Positions 1 to 9,030 of a stretch of 64,000 nt of DNA are shown in pieces. Source of the DNA: CAUZFZ01 sp963579025. Its GTDB lineage: Bacteria; Planctomycetota; Planctomycetia; Planctomycetales; Planctomycetaceae. The notes beneath the pieces were generated by a model, which saw nothing but the letters and a program-made list of their open reading frames with translations, was not told the DNA's origin and ran no database searches. Position numbers and translations under genes: made by a program. Every line of letters starts with the position of its first letter. The first letter of the stretch is position 1. Location: assembly GCA_963579025.1 (NCBI GenBank), contig CAUZFZ010000029.1, positions 15,977 to 79,976 on the forward strand, in the 5' to 3' direction.

Positions 1-3000
1 GCCCGCGCGAACTGCTTCTGTTCGATGGCTTCCTCTGCAAGTCTCGCCTGCAGCAGGGCCGCCGACGGATGGAAGGCGTACAGTCGAGCCCGGCGCTCAC
101 GGATCAGCTCGGAAGCACCAGTTTCATTCAGTCGCGTGGAAATGGCCGTGCCCGCCACCCGACGTTGTGTGGAAGACAGTTGTGACCACGCCAGCGTGAG
201 ACGCTCTTCCATCCAGGCGAACAGCGAAGACGTGACGCTCGGGTGGCCGAGCATTTTGACCAACGGCCTGGTTTCGAACGTGTCCCGTTCGATCAACAGT
301 GCGAGGGCCTCATCCGGGTGGCCGGTGCGCAACAGGACTTCAATCGCCAGTTGCTCGTTCCGGAGCGACTCGTCCGCCGATCCCGCGAGTTCTTCGAGTT
401 CGCGAACAAGGGACAGACTGGCTGCGGGGGCTGACTCAAGATTCTTGAGAATCGCCTGGGCGAGCAGCGATCGTAACTGAGTGCGGATTTGCGGGTCCGG
501 CGAAGTTGCAAGACCCTCCTTCAGGACGATCATGGCGCGGTCGAATTTTCCGCGCGCCAATGCGAGCCGAGCGTCCAGCAAAGCCGTCGCCGGATCATGT
601 CGGCCCAGCGACCGGGCCGCCGACAGACGCTGTTCCAGGACAGTTGTCTGCTCAAATGCCTGCAGTTCGGACGGGTGATGCGAGATCAACATGCCGCGGT
701 ACATCGCCAGGTTGCCGAGTGGTCGACCGTTTTCGGGTAATGTGAGGCGGTCGGCGATTTTGCCGTTGGTCAGATCGATCCGCAGCAGCCTCGATTTTTG
801 CGTTGGCAGCCACAAGGAATTGTCGGTGATGACTCCTCGTCCTGATGGAACACCGACTTCGCGGGGGAGATCGGTATCCCACTCGCGCTTCCCTTTCAAT
901 CCGTACGCCACAACAGCGTCGTTCTCGACGACGATGGCCCGGTTGTCAGACACTCCGGCAAGATATCGCCCGTTGCCACGTGCCTTCTGCCAGAGGCGCT
1001 CGCCGGAGAACAGGTCAAGACACGCAATCACGCTGGACGACGGGTCGTCCTGGGTGCGTGACTCGGCAGGCGTGACGAAGACATGACGTCCGGCGATGAT
1101 CGGCGCCGATGTCGCCCAGCGGCTGTTCATTGGTTCGCTGGCGGTTGACGGCAGACCAGAGTCCGCGAAGGGATCAAAGGAAGGCGTCAGCAGACTGCGT
1201 TTCTTTTTCGCGTAGCGGTGCGTCCACAGCAATGTGCCAGTGCTGCGATCGACAGCAACCAGCCAGCCAACGTGAGTCGGGCAAACGACGACTCCGTGTG
1301 CCACTGAGGGTTGAGCCGACCAGATACGTCGCACCAGATCGCGATCCGGCTGATGATCCGCGAACGCCAGCAACTGTGACCAACGTGCCGAACCCGTTCC
1401 GGAGTCGAGGCAATAGAGCCGCACGTCCCTCCCCTTCATCGCGACGACGAACAGATCGTCACCCACGGGAAGCGGAGCCCCCATAAAGAAAAGCCCGGTC
1501 AACGGACTGCTGAGCAGGTCGGTCGATTCCGGACCTCCCACCTGCCACGCAATCCGACCGGTTTGAACATCGCAGGCGGTCAGGCGATTCGCGGATTCAC
1601 TGCCTGGTTCAGGGGTTTCGTCGATGCCCACGCCGTTCCGCATACTCGTGCGTCCCAGTGTGAGAATGGCATCGTCCTCGACATAAAACACATAGCGGCC
1701 ATCACTACTGATCAGTCCGTGCGCGGCATTCTGATAGAGAAACTGACTCAGCGGCCCGGCCGATTCGCCAACAGCGACACCACCACTCTCGCCAAGTAAC
1801 TGCGGAATTGCCCAATCACCAGCGGTCACTCGCCGACTCTGCCTGGGCGATGACGATTCCAGCAGGCGTTCAACCGAACCCCGCTCATCGGTTGCCCATA
1901 AACGCTGTCCGGTAGCCGCATCAACAACCTCGATCCCACGGACCGTTCGGCTGATGACCCGACCGGCCACGCAGATTGGTGCGGCGGCGGGAACACTCGC
2001 TGCGCGTCTTTCGGTCAGGGATTCGATCATCTCGTCGATCGAGTCTCGCAGACGACTGCTGGAAACGGTTGAAACGACCCAACGGGGAATCAACACCGGC
2101 TCGCCGCCTGGTGCTCTCGCATGCCGAGCGGCGTTTCCACCGGACAAACGCCACTCGTTGACCAGTTCGGGCTGAGCGGTGATCAGGCTGGCGGCCAGCG
2201 CGTCGACTGTCTCATCCGCCGCGGTATCGGCTGGTGCATCTTCGGAACCGCCCTCAAGACCCGTGATGGAAAGCACGAGCCGAATGCGCTTCCGAAACGC
2301 CGGATCGTCCGTACCAGGTGCGCTGGCTTCGTGGAGCAGCAGTAACCAACGTGCCGCGAGGGCGAAGTCCCCTCGATCAAGTAGACGAGTCGCAAGACGG
2401 CTTGCAGCCGCGTATCCGGCCGACGTTCCGAAGTAGCGACTGGCGACACGACTCAGACTGTTCAACTCACCCGACTGCACGGCGTCGTTGAGTCGGCTGC
2501 GTGCACGTCCTCCAACCTGCTCCTCCCGCTCATGACGCTGCTCTTGAGGGAGACGCACAAGCAGCCGCGCGGACTCCAGCCGACCGGATCGCAGCGAACC
2601 GTCCCGCTTCCGAACCAGTGAGTCTTCCTGACCATCATCTTTAGCGCGGTCGTGCCACTGGCCAAGGAACTTCAGTACTTCGTCCCACTGATCGGCGTCG
2701 GCCGCCACTGCCGCTTTTTCCCAGACATCCTGACGGGCCTTGCGGACGGGGGCTCGCTTGTCCAAATCATCAAGCTTCGGCCCGGTTTCATCCGTGTCCG
2801 GAATCGGCGTGTCACCGGGAGGTTGAAGTCCGGGCGGGGCCTGAAGAAAAACCTGTTCGCCAGGACCAACGGGCTCCAGAGCGAATTCCGGCTGCTGGTT
2901 CTCACCCGGAGCACCGTCAGCACGAGGTATCACTGGCGGTTCAGCCCGAGCCATACCCAGGCAGAGTGTGCCCAGAAGCACCGCGACCGCGAACGGAGTG

Positions 3001-3023
3001 TTAAGGGCGTTTTGGCGTGGCAT
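1..3023 (-). CDS. Secreted PQQ-type beta-propeller protein (3' end beyond window)
   Basis: An uninterrupted minus-strand frame runs from ATG at 3023 to the left edge (at least 1007 codons, no stop reached), so the gene is partial. The N-terminus has a signal peptide (hydrophobic FAVAVLLGTLCLGMARA). A Pro-rich and charged stretch follows, then a helical region to about residue 300. The middle third carries repeated blades of the PQQ/quinoprotein type, for example DVQTGRIAWQV, DSGTGSARWSQ, DRSTGTLLWTH and DLFSGERLWQK. After the propeller the sequence becomes Ala/Leu/Glu-rich and looks like TPR helices. No PQQ-dehydrogenase catalytic residues were recognised, so I read it as a non-enzymatic exported propeller, common in planctomycetes. 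Family assignment is fairly sure; role unknown. Confidence 0.85.
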   Translation of the reverse strand, partial: MPRQNALNTPFAVAVLLGTLCLGMARAEPPVIPRADGAPGENQQPEFALEPVGPGEQVFLQAPPGLQPPGDTPIPDTDETGPKLDDLDKRAPVRKARQDVWEKAAVAADADQWDEVLKFLGQWHDRAKDDGQEDSLVRKRDGSLRSGRLESARLLVRLPQEQRHEREEQVGGRARSRLNDAVQSGELNSLSRVASRYFGTSAGYAAASRLATRLLDRGDFALAARWLLLLHEASAPGTDDPAFRKRIRLVLSITGLEGGSEDAPADTAADETVDALAASLITAQPELVNEWRLSGGNAARHARAPGGEPVLIPRWVVSTVSSSRLRDSIDEMIESLTERRAASVPAAAPICVAGRVISRTVRGIEVVDAATGQRLWATDERGSVERLLESSSPRQSRRVTAGDWAIPQLLGESGGVAVGESAGPLSQFLYQNAAHGLISSDGRYVFYVEDDAILTLGRTSMRNGVGIDETPEPGSESANRLTACDVQTGRIAWQVGGPESTDLLSSPLTGLFFMGAPLPVGDDLFVVAMKGRDVRLYCLDSGTGSARWSQLLAFADHQPDRDLVRRIWSAQPSVAHGVVVCPTHVGWLVAVDRSTGTLLWTHRYAKKKRSLLTPSFDPFADSGLPSTASEPMNSRWATSAPIIAGRHVFVTPAESRTQDDPSSSVIACLDLFSGERLWQKARGNGRYLAGVSDNRAIVVENDAVVAYGLKGKREWDTDLPREVGVPSGRGVITDNSLWLPTQKSRLLRIDLTNGKIADRLTLPENGRPLGNLAMYRGMLISHHPSELQAFEQTTVLEQRLSAARSLGRHDPATALLDARLALARGKFDRAMIVLKEGLATSPDPQIRTQLRSLLAQAILKNLESAPAASLSLVRELEELAGSADESLRNEQLAIEVLLRTGHPDEALALLIERDTFETRPLVKMLGHPSVTSSLFAWMEERLTLAWSQLSSTQRRVAGTAISTRLNETGASELIRERRARLYAFHPSAALLQARLAEEAIEQKQFAR

Positions 3024-3519
3024 GAGTGTGTAGCGCAATGAAGGCAGGCAACCCGCTGAGAGTTCCGCCTTCGGGTAAAGACACCGGTATGCTCCGCTTG
3101 CAAACGGAATTCCAGCACAGCCGCGCCAGTATATCCCCCGGTTGAGCCACTTCCACACAGGCCCGTCACATGCAGCCATTTCAAGCACAGTTGGCAACAG
3201 TTGGGCTGCCGGGGAAATCGAATGCAGTCAGCCGGGCTGAGTCGCTTGTGCCGTCTTAGCCACCTGTAGCAAATCTGAAGAGAGAACCTCTGTGTCGCAC
3301 GATGTGCCACGTATCCGAGGTCTCCATGACATGAGATGTGATCATTCTCGCCGTGTGGTATATCGTGAGCCGTTCGCTCTGGCCGTCTCAACATAGCTGG
3401 ATCCGCCAGAATTCAGACACAAGCGAACGGGCTGAATTCTGGTGAATCCAGCTGCGGGCGAGAATGACAGCCACACCGCGTCACGTCGATGGCTCGGTAT
3501 TCAAAACGGTGGTATCTCC
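3024..3519. other. Divergent intergenic region
   Basis: About 500 bp between the divergent PQQ-propeller and DUF3604 genes. No convincing coding frame was seen. The only clear structure is the inverted repeat at 3395-3453. A GTG at 3442 would extend the DUF3604 frame, but it lies inside the right arm of that repeat, so it is an unlikely start. Confidence 0.6.
3395..3453. repeat. Imperfect inverted repeat with 22-bp arms
   Basis: The arms at 3395-3416 and 3432-3453 are complementary at nearly all positions, both built on GAATTC next to a GGATCC or GGATTC motif, with a 15-nt spacer. Further complementary blocks lie outside (TCATTCTCGCC near 3342 and GGCGAGAATGA near 3457). It resembles a dispersed intergenic palindrome rather than a terminator, as no T-run follows. 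Confidence 0.7.
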
Positions 3520-5787
3520 ATGCGAGTTGCGAGTCAGGTTGCTCCAGATAAGCCGACACTCCTGCATCATTCCGACGTGCCGGAGGCAGAACGCGTTCGT
3601 GAATACGGCGCGGGACAACACACGCCGATCGAACAGATTACCGTCAGCGAATCGACGACTGTCGAGTTCACGTGGACGATCGGCGAACGGTCAATTGAAA
3701 CCGGTGGTCAACTGCTCGTTGTGTGGCGATGGCCCTTTGACTGGAGCGATCTGCAGCTCGACGACCCGGCCGCTGCAGGCTTCATGCGGGCTGAGGCGCA
3801 TCGCAAGGGTGGCAGCACTGCCGATGTGGAGATATCTCTGAGCTACAACTGGATCGCCGGAATCGAACCCTGGCATCATCAGATTCAAGTCCGCGTCCAG
3901 TCAGGAGACCTGAAGACTGGCGACCAGGTACGTCTCGTCTGCGGGGACTCATCGGCAGGAAGTTCCGGCTGGCGGGCCCCGACCTGTGTCGCGGACCGTT
4001 GCCGATTCCTCATGCTGGTTGATCCGGCAGGCGACGGAACACGACATCGGCTGGTCGACGCACCGCCGTTCCGCGTCGTCGCCGGACCGCCCAGTCGACT
4101 TGCGGCAGTCATTCCGTCAGACGCCGTCATTGGCACGCCGGTTGAACTGATTGTTCGAGCGGAAGACTGCTGGGGTAATCCCGCCCGGCTGACCCAGGCA
4201 GTGTCGATCACCGGCAGCACGGCGGACACGAACGTAGAAGTCCGCCAACTCGAACGCGAAACAGTCCGCCCGGTCGAACTATTCGAAGTCGTGTTTCCGA
4301 CGGCAGGCACATTCAAGCTGAACGTTTCGGCCGACGACTTCACCGCGGAGTCGAATCCGGTGACCGTACACGCAACGCAGCCAGCCGAGCAGTTGTTCTG
4401 GGGCGACCTGCACTCGGGCCAGACAGAGATCGGCTGCGGCTGCGGATCCGTCGCAGAGAGTTATGCATTCGGGCGGGACTGCGCCGGCATCCAGTTCATC
4501 ACACACCAGGCGAACGACCATTACGTCACGCTCGAAGAATGGGACGAGACTCGACGCGTCACCGACGAGTATTACGAACCTGGCCGGTATGTCCCGATTC
4601 TGGGCTGCGAATGGAGTCCACTGACGAAAGACGGAGGTGATCGAAATGTTTTCTACGGCGAGGACGATCCCGTCCTGCGTCGCAGTGACCGATTTTTCCT
4701 CGAAGATGAACCCGACCCGGAGCCTGATATTCGAACTGCTCCGGAATTCCACGATGCGTTTCGCGACCGCAACGTGCTGGTCAACATTCACGTCGGTGGT
4801 CGAATGACAAATCTGCAGTGGTACGAGCAGGCCATCGAAAAACTCTGCGAAACACACTCGACGCATGGCACGGTCGAATGGTTTTTCATGGAAGCACTCA
4901 GACGCGGCTATCGTGTCGGCCTGACGGCCGGAACCGATGGCGTGATGGGACGTCCCGGCGCGGACCATCCGGGTCGCCGCCTGATCCGCAATCTGAAGAA
5001 CGGCCTCACCGCCGTATACGCGAAGGACCTGACACGCGAGTCATTGTGGGATGCTCTGCAGAATCGCCGCTGCTACGCGACAACCGGCGAACGCATCCGC
5101 CTGACGTTTAGTGTCAACGGCCATCCAATGGGATCTGAAATCGACGCGACCGGACCACCGGAGATTCAATTCAAAGTGGAAGGCACGCAACCGATCGAGC
5201 GAGTCGATCTGTTTCGCGGAGTCGAAGTGATTGAATCATGGTCGGTGGCGTCGCGCGAGGATTGGGATGCAGCCGATGTTTCGCGCGGTCGGCTGGTGCG
5301 TGTGTTGTGGGGAGGCACCGAACGCCGAGGGACGGCGCGCCTGCAGCGCGTCGATTGGGACGGTTCGTTGACGATTCATCACGGCACACTCGAATTGATC
5401 GAACCGGTCAACTTTCAGTCGATCGCTGACGAGGTGCATTCAGTTTCGGCAAACCGGATTGAATGGTGCAGCAAGACAGCGGGCAATGCGGCGGGCGTTG
5501 TCGTCCGAATCTTCGGCGACGAAAGCGAGCTGTCATTCGATACTGGACCAGAACAGTTTCAGATGCCACTGAATCAGTTCGCGACCGAACGGAGAATGGA
5601 AGCCGGCGGCGTGAATCGCTTCATTCAGATCGGCCCCCCGCCAACGCCCGGCGGTTCGCTGGAGTTCAAGCATACGACATCCGACAGCGAACCGCTGTCG
5701 GGAACTCAACCGTACTGGATTCGCGTCGTGCAGACGGACCAGTCACTCGCATGGAGCAGCCCGGTCTATGTGACTTCGCAACCGTGA
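3520..5787 (+). CDS. DUF3604 domain protein (PHP-like, predicted metal-dependent)
   Basis: The C-terminal half carries the DUF3604 hallmarks: FWGDLHSGQTEIGCG near residue 300, then ITHQANDHYV, PILGCEWSP, NIHVGGR and GLTAGTDG. The many His and Asp residues suggest a PHP-like metal site, but the reaction is not established for the family. The N-terminal ~280 residues are beta-rich, with an Ig-like stretch around AVIGTPVELIVRAEDCWGNP. No signal peptide is evident. I chose ATG 3520; the frame stays open to GTG 3442, which falls in an inverted repeat. The nearest gene downstream converges from the other strand, so it is probably monocistronic. Confidence 0.82.
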   Translation: MRVASQVAPDKPTLLHHSDVPEAERVREYGAGQHTPIEQITVSESTTVEFTWTIGERSIETGGQLLVVWRWPFDWSDLQLDDPAAAGFMRAEAHRKGGSTADVEISLSYNWIAGIEPWHHQIQVRVQSGDLKTGDQVRLVCGDSSAGSSGWRAPTCVADRCRFLMLVDPAGDGTRHRLVDAPPFRVVAGPPSRLAAVIPSDAVIGTPVELIVRAEDCWGNPARLTQAVSITGSTADTNVEVRQLERETVRPVELFEVVFPTAGTFKLNVSADDFTAESNPVTVHATQPAEQLFWGDLHSGQTEIGCGCGSVAESYAFGRDCAGIQFITHQANDHYVTLEEWDETRRVTDEYYEPGRYVPILGCEWSPLTKDGGDRNVFYGEDDPVLRRSDRFFLEDEPDPEPDIRTAPEFHDAFRDRNVLVNIHVGGRMTNLQWYEQAIEKLCETHSTHGTVEWFFMEALRRGYRVGLTAGTDGVMGRPGADHPGRRLIRNLKNGLTAVYAKDLTRESLWDALQNRRCYATTGERIRLTFSVNGHPMGSEIDATGPPEIQFKVEGTQPIERVDLFRGVEVIESWSVASREDWDAADVSRGRLVRVLWGGTERRGTARLQRVDWDGSLTIHHGTLELIEPVNFQSIADEVHSVSANRIEWCSKTAGNAAGVVVRIFGDESELSFDTGPEQFQMPLNQFATERRMEAGGVNRFIQIGPPPTPGGSLEFKHTTSDSEPLSGTQPYWIRVVQTDQSLAWSSPVYVTSQP

Positions 5788-5860
5788 CTCAACGACTGCA
5801 TCCCTCTGGCGGAACGGGAGATCGCGATCAACGAATTCAGTCTACGGCCGCAAACGGGAA

Positions 5861-5937
5861 GGAACACTAATCCACGCTGATAAACGCTAATGGAAGTGAA
5901 AACAGAATTAGTGATTATTAGCGTCAATTAGTGTTCC
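5861..5937. repeat. Inverted repeat between convergent genes
   Basis: Arms at 5861-5891 and 5907-5937 match at about 26 of 31 positions and are AT-rich (core GGAACACTAAT against ATTAGTGTTCC). It lies between the converging DUF3604 and DUF1080-PQQ genes. It could act as a two-way terminator, but it looks more like a dispersed palindromic repeat. Confidence 0.7.
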
Positions 5938-5990
5938 CCAAAGTTGTCTTTCTCAATCCTGGCGCGAGTCGTGCGCAATCACCGCGATGC

Positions 5991-8684
5991 TTATTCAAAG
6001 CAGTACAGGTGACCGTTGGTTCGCAGGTAGATGCGACCTTCGACGATAGCGGGTGTCGCATAGATCGCTTCGCCGAACTCCGCATCGTGAAGAGTTTTCC
6101 ACTCGGCGAACGACGACAACACAGAGACATGGCCCTTCTGATCGGCCAGGTAGATCTTGTTGTCACCGGCAACCGCTGACGCGTAATAGTTGCCCGTTCC
6201 AGCCGCGCGGCCCGTTTTAATCGGCTCGCCCGTCAGCGCATTGAGCGACGTCACGATACCGCCGTCTTTCACGGTAAACACGTAACCGTGGGCGTACAGC
6301 GGTGACGAGCAGAATGGCAGATACCGACGGAACTCCCAGGCGATGTTGGTGTCAGTCAGATCGCCGTGCCCACCGGGTCGAATTGCCACAATCTTGTTCT
6401 GAGCAGATTCGAAGACTCCGCGATACCAAGTGTACTCAGCCTCCGTGATGGTGCGAGTCTTGTCGCGGTCGAACTGATTGAACCGACGCTGAATGTCGCC
6501 GCCCTTGTCCAGTTCCGCTTCTTCGATCGTGTTGTTCTGATTGCGGTCCCAGAGTTTCGTGGCAGCCGCCCAGCCAGGAATGACGATGCGTTCATCGACG
6601 TCGCCGCCGCGGGCCCAGGCAGCGACGTAGAGCACGTTGTCATCGCCAACGACGGGCGTCATGCAGACAGCTCGCGACAGCCCCTGAACAGTCCAGGTTT
6701 CTTTGCCGCTGTCGACGTCGTAACCAATGACTCGCAATGTGGCCGCCACGACGATGTGTCTGCGACCGTCAAATTCCCATACCACAGGCGAGCAGTAGTT
6801 GCGGGGGAAATCCGAACGGTCGGTTTTCCAGGCTATCTCGCCCGTGTTCTTGTTGATCGCGAGCAGAAATGAATCAGTGTCGTGGTCCTGCACGATGATC
6901 ACTTTGTCATCGACCAGAATCGGCGAGTTTCCGGCTCCGAAGTCGTTGTTGAACGGGCCCATCGGGACTGTCCACAACGGCTTGCCATTGCGGTCGTAGC
7001 AGAACAATCCGGTCGAGCCGAACAGACTGATCACGACATTGCCATCGGTCACCGGCGTGCATTGAGCGTGACTGCCAATGTTATGAATCTTTTCCAGCTC
7101 GCTGTGAGGGGCGATCTTCTCCCACACGATGTCGCCGGTTGCGCGATCCAGGGCGATCGTGACCAGCTTCGATTCGTCGCGGACAGCAGTCAGATAAACG
7201 CGGTTGCCAAAAACAACCGGTGACGAGTGCCCGGGTGGCAGTTCTGCTTTCCAGACAACACCAGCATCCGGGCCGATCTTCGTGGGCAGTCGATCTAGCG
7301 TCTGAGCCAGGCCGGAACTGTTCTGCCCGCGAAACTGCGGCCACGTTGTCCGCGCAAGTTCTACTGCCGGTTCGATGTGACGGATGCGGATACTACGGAA
7401 CGCCACCGGGTCGTTGTGCCCGGCAAACCCGAAGAAGCCGCTCGTGCGATTCACGCCGGGTGGCAAGGCACCGTCTTTGGATTCGGTGATCTTGCTCAGG
7501 TCGGCGTTCAGGATCGGGAACCCGTTCAGCTCGACATTGATCCGTGATCCCTGCACACGCACACGCTGAAAATTCCACTCACCAGTGGGACGCAGGAAGC
7601 CTCGATCTGCAGCGGCCAGACCGTAGGCCGATCCGTGATACTGACGCGCATCGAGAGTCGCGTACTTTTCATGTTCGCTGTCGAGCACCTGCAGTTCGCA
7701 CATCGCGTCCACATGTGGACGTCCCGTGCCAGGGTAGCGAATCGCCAGGCCGTTGTTACCACCAGGGGGCAGGCGGAATTCGAGTGCCACTTCGAAGTCT
7801 GCATACTCCTCTTCGGTAAACAGGTTGCCGCCCTTTCCGGCTTTGCACTGGATGGCTCCATCCACCACTTCATAGTTATCGATATCCCCCTGCCAGCCAT
7901 CGAAGTTGCTGCCGTTGAAGGCACTAATCAGCTTGTCATCCACTTTGCCGCTCAGAATCGCGTTGGCTTCCTCAGTGCCGATTTCGTGAAGAACGACATT
8001 GCGCCAACGTATTTCTCCGCCGTGCGTTTGAAGTTGAATCGGGCCAGTGCGGAATTGCGGTCGGCTGCGGTCCCAGTAGTTTTCCATGATGTCGTGGTCG
8101 ACGACCAGTTGCCCGTTGAGCCAGACATCCGTGCGAGCGCCAACCTGGCGGATCCGAAACTCGTTCCACTCACCAAACGGTTTGTCGGCCAGAACCAGCG
8201 GTTCCTGACCGGGAGTTCGTTTGTAGTTATTGAACAGACCTCCCGAGCCCTTGTCCGCGGCCCGATTCCACTTGCCGCCTTCGCGCGTGAAGTCCCAAAT
8301 TTGCACCTGCGGATTGCCACGCAAGTAGATCCCACTATCGGCCTTGGCGACGGTCTTGAAATCAAGGCGAAAGTCGAAGTCGCCGAATTCGCGATTCGTG
8401 GTGAGGTACGGTCCTTTTCCGTCGTTGACGAGTTCTTCATTCTCGTCGACGGTCCAGTGGGCGACCGTTTCCTCGCGCCAGGCGTCGATCGTCTTCTTCC
8501 GTTCCTCGTCGCTCATCGCTGCCAGTTTGCGCGGATCGTAATGCGGACGGCCGTGCCAGCCGTCCAGCGTCTTCCCGTCGAACAACGGCGTGAAGCCATC
8601 CGGAACTTCCAGGCCGAACGCGACTGAGGTGACGAGTCTCGTGAACGTCAACAGGACAACGCAGGCAGTCAGAACTGATCTCAC
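5991..8684 (-). CDS. Secreted protein with two DUF1080 domains fused to a PQQ-like propeller
   Basis: Two tandem DUF1080 domains (3-keto-disaccharide hydrolase family, jelly-roll fold) open with GFTPLFDGKTLDGWHG and LISAFNGSNFDGWQGD. They are followed by a C-terminal propeller with blades such as DRATGDIVWEK, NKNTGEIAWKT and DVDSGKETWTV. Inside the propeller are two EF-hand-like loops, DRNQNNTIEEAEL and DRDKTRTITEAEY, suggesting calcium binding. I chose GTG 8684 because GGGAG lies about 8 nt upstream and the next residues form a signal peptide (VLTACVVLLTFT). ATGs at 8723 and 8753 would lengthen it. DUF1080 proteins are linked to polysaccharide breakdown; the substrate is unknown. Confidence 0.85.
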   Translation of the reverse strand: MRSVLTACVVLLTFTRLVTSVAFGLEVPDGFTPLFDGKTLDGWHGRPHYDPRKLAAMSDEERKKTIDAWREETVAHWTVDENEELVNDGKGPYLTTNREFGDFDFRLDFKTVAKADSGIYLRGNPQVQIWDFTREGGKWNRAADKGSGGLFNNYKRTPGQEPLVLADKPFGEWNEFRIRQVGARTDVWLNGQLVVDHDIMENYWDRSRPQFRTGPIQLQTHGGEIRWRNVVLHEIGTEEANAILSGKVDDKLISAFNGSNFDGWQGDIDNYEVVDGAIQCKAGKGGNLFTEEEYADFEVALEFRLPPGGNNGLAIRYPGTGRPHVDAMCELQVLDSEHEKYATLDARQYHGSAYGLAAADRGFLRPTGEWNFQRVRVQGSRINVELNGFPILNADLSKITESKDGALPPGVNRTSGFFGFAGHNDPVAFRSIRIRHIEPAVELARTTWPQFRGQNSSGLAQTLDRLPTKIGPDAGVVWKAELPPGHSSPVVFGNRVYLTAVRDESKLVTIALDRATGDIVWEKIAPHSELEKIHNIGSHAQCTPVTDGNVVISLFGSTGLFCYDRNGKPLWTVPMGPFNNDFGAGNSPILVDDKVIIVQDHDTDSFLLAINKNTGEIAWKTDRSDFPRNYCSPVVWEFDGRRHIVVAATLRVIGYDVDSGKETWTVQGLSRAVCMTPVVGDDNVLYVAAWARGGDVDERIVIPGWAAATKLWDRNQNNTIEEAELDKGGDIQRRFNQFDRDKTRTITEAEYTWYRGVFESAQNKIVAIRPGGHGDLTDTNIAWEFRRYLPFCSSPLYAHGYVFTVKDGGIVTSLNALTGEPIKTGRAAGTGNYYASAVAGDNKIYLADQKGHVSVLSSFAEWKTLHDAEFGEAIYATPAIVEGRIYLRTNGHLYCFE

Positions 8685-8821
8685 AACAGTGCTCCCGAGT
8701 GCGTGGAGTGCAATCACATCCATCAACAGGCATGGATGCGAGCATGCTGGCACACCGGCGATACACGGGCAACTGTGCGACCCAGGGTAGTGCTTCGTTC
8801 GTCGTCTGCCGCCCGTAGGTT

Positions 8822-8850
8822 CGTAGTAGCCGGATTTATCCGGCTGCTAC
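8822..8850. repeat. REP-like palindrome, variant 1
   Basis: A short palindrome GTAGTAGCCGGA-TT-TCCGGCTGCTAC. It has the GTAGTA prefix and a compensated stem like the copies at 8981, 38211, 38294 and 41174: stem bases differ between copies but pairing is kept. Confidence 0.7.
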
Positions 8851-8980
8851 TCGGCGAGCATCGGTCGTGTGACGCCGCTTCGAATCGTCGGTGACGCGCA
8901 GCCGAGGGCGACTGCCTGAAGTCTTCGGGAATTGAGCCCGCTCCCGACGGTGTCTGGCTCATCAATCACTGTCTGGTGCC

Positions 8981-9006
8981 CGAACCGCATGAATGCGGTT
9001 ACTACA
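8981..9006. repeat. REP-like palindrome, variant 2
   Basis: GAACCGCAT-GA-ATGCGGTTAC followed by TACA. It has the same ACCGCAT stem as the copies at 38211-38236 and 41174-41200, here in the opposite orientation. Confidence 0.7.
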
Positions 9007-9030
9007 AACAGCCCCGCATGAAAGTGATTA

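Larger units (their letters stand above)
8685..9030. other. Intergenic stretch with short palindromes
   Basis: About 350 bp upstream of the DUF1080-PQQ gene and downstream of the phosphatase-like gene. No gene seen. It holds two short palindromes, listed separately, of a type that recurs near 38.2 and 41.2 kb, plus a third half-site around 9026 (TTACTACGAGC). Confidence 0.55.

Noticed and set aside
7635..8627. 330-aa plus-strand open frame
   Set aside because: It is antisense to the DUF1080 domains, which have strong family motifs; long antisense frames are expected in GC-rich genes.
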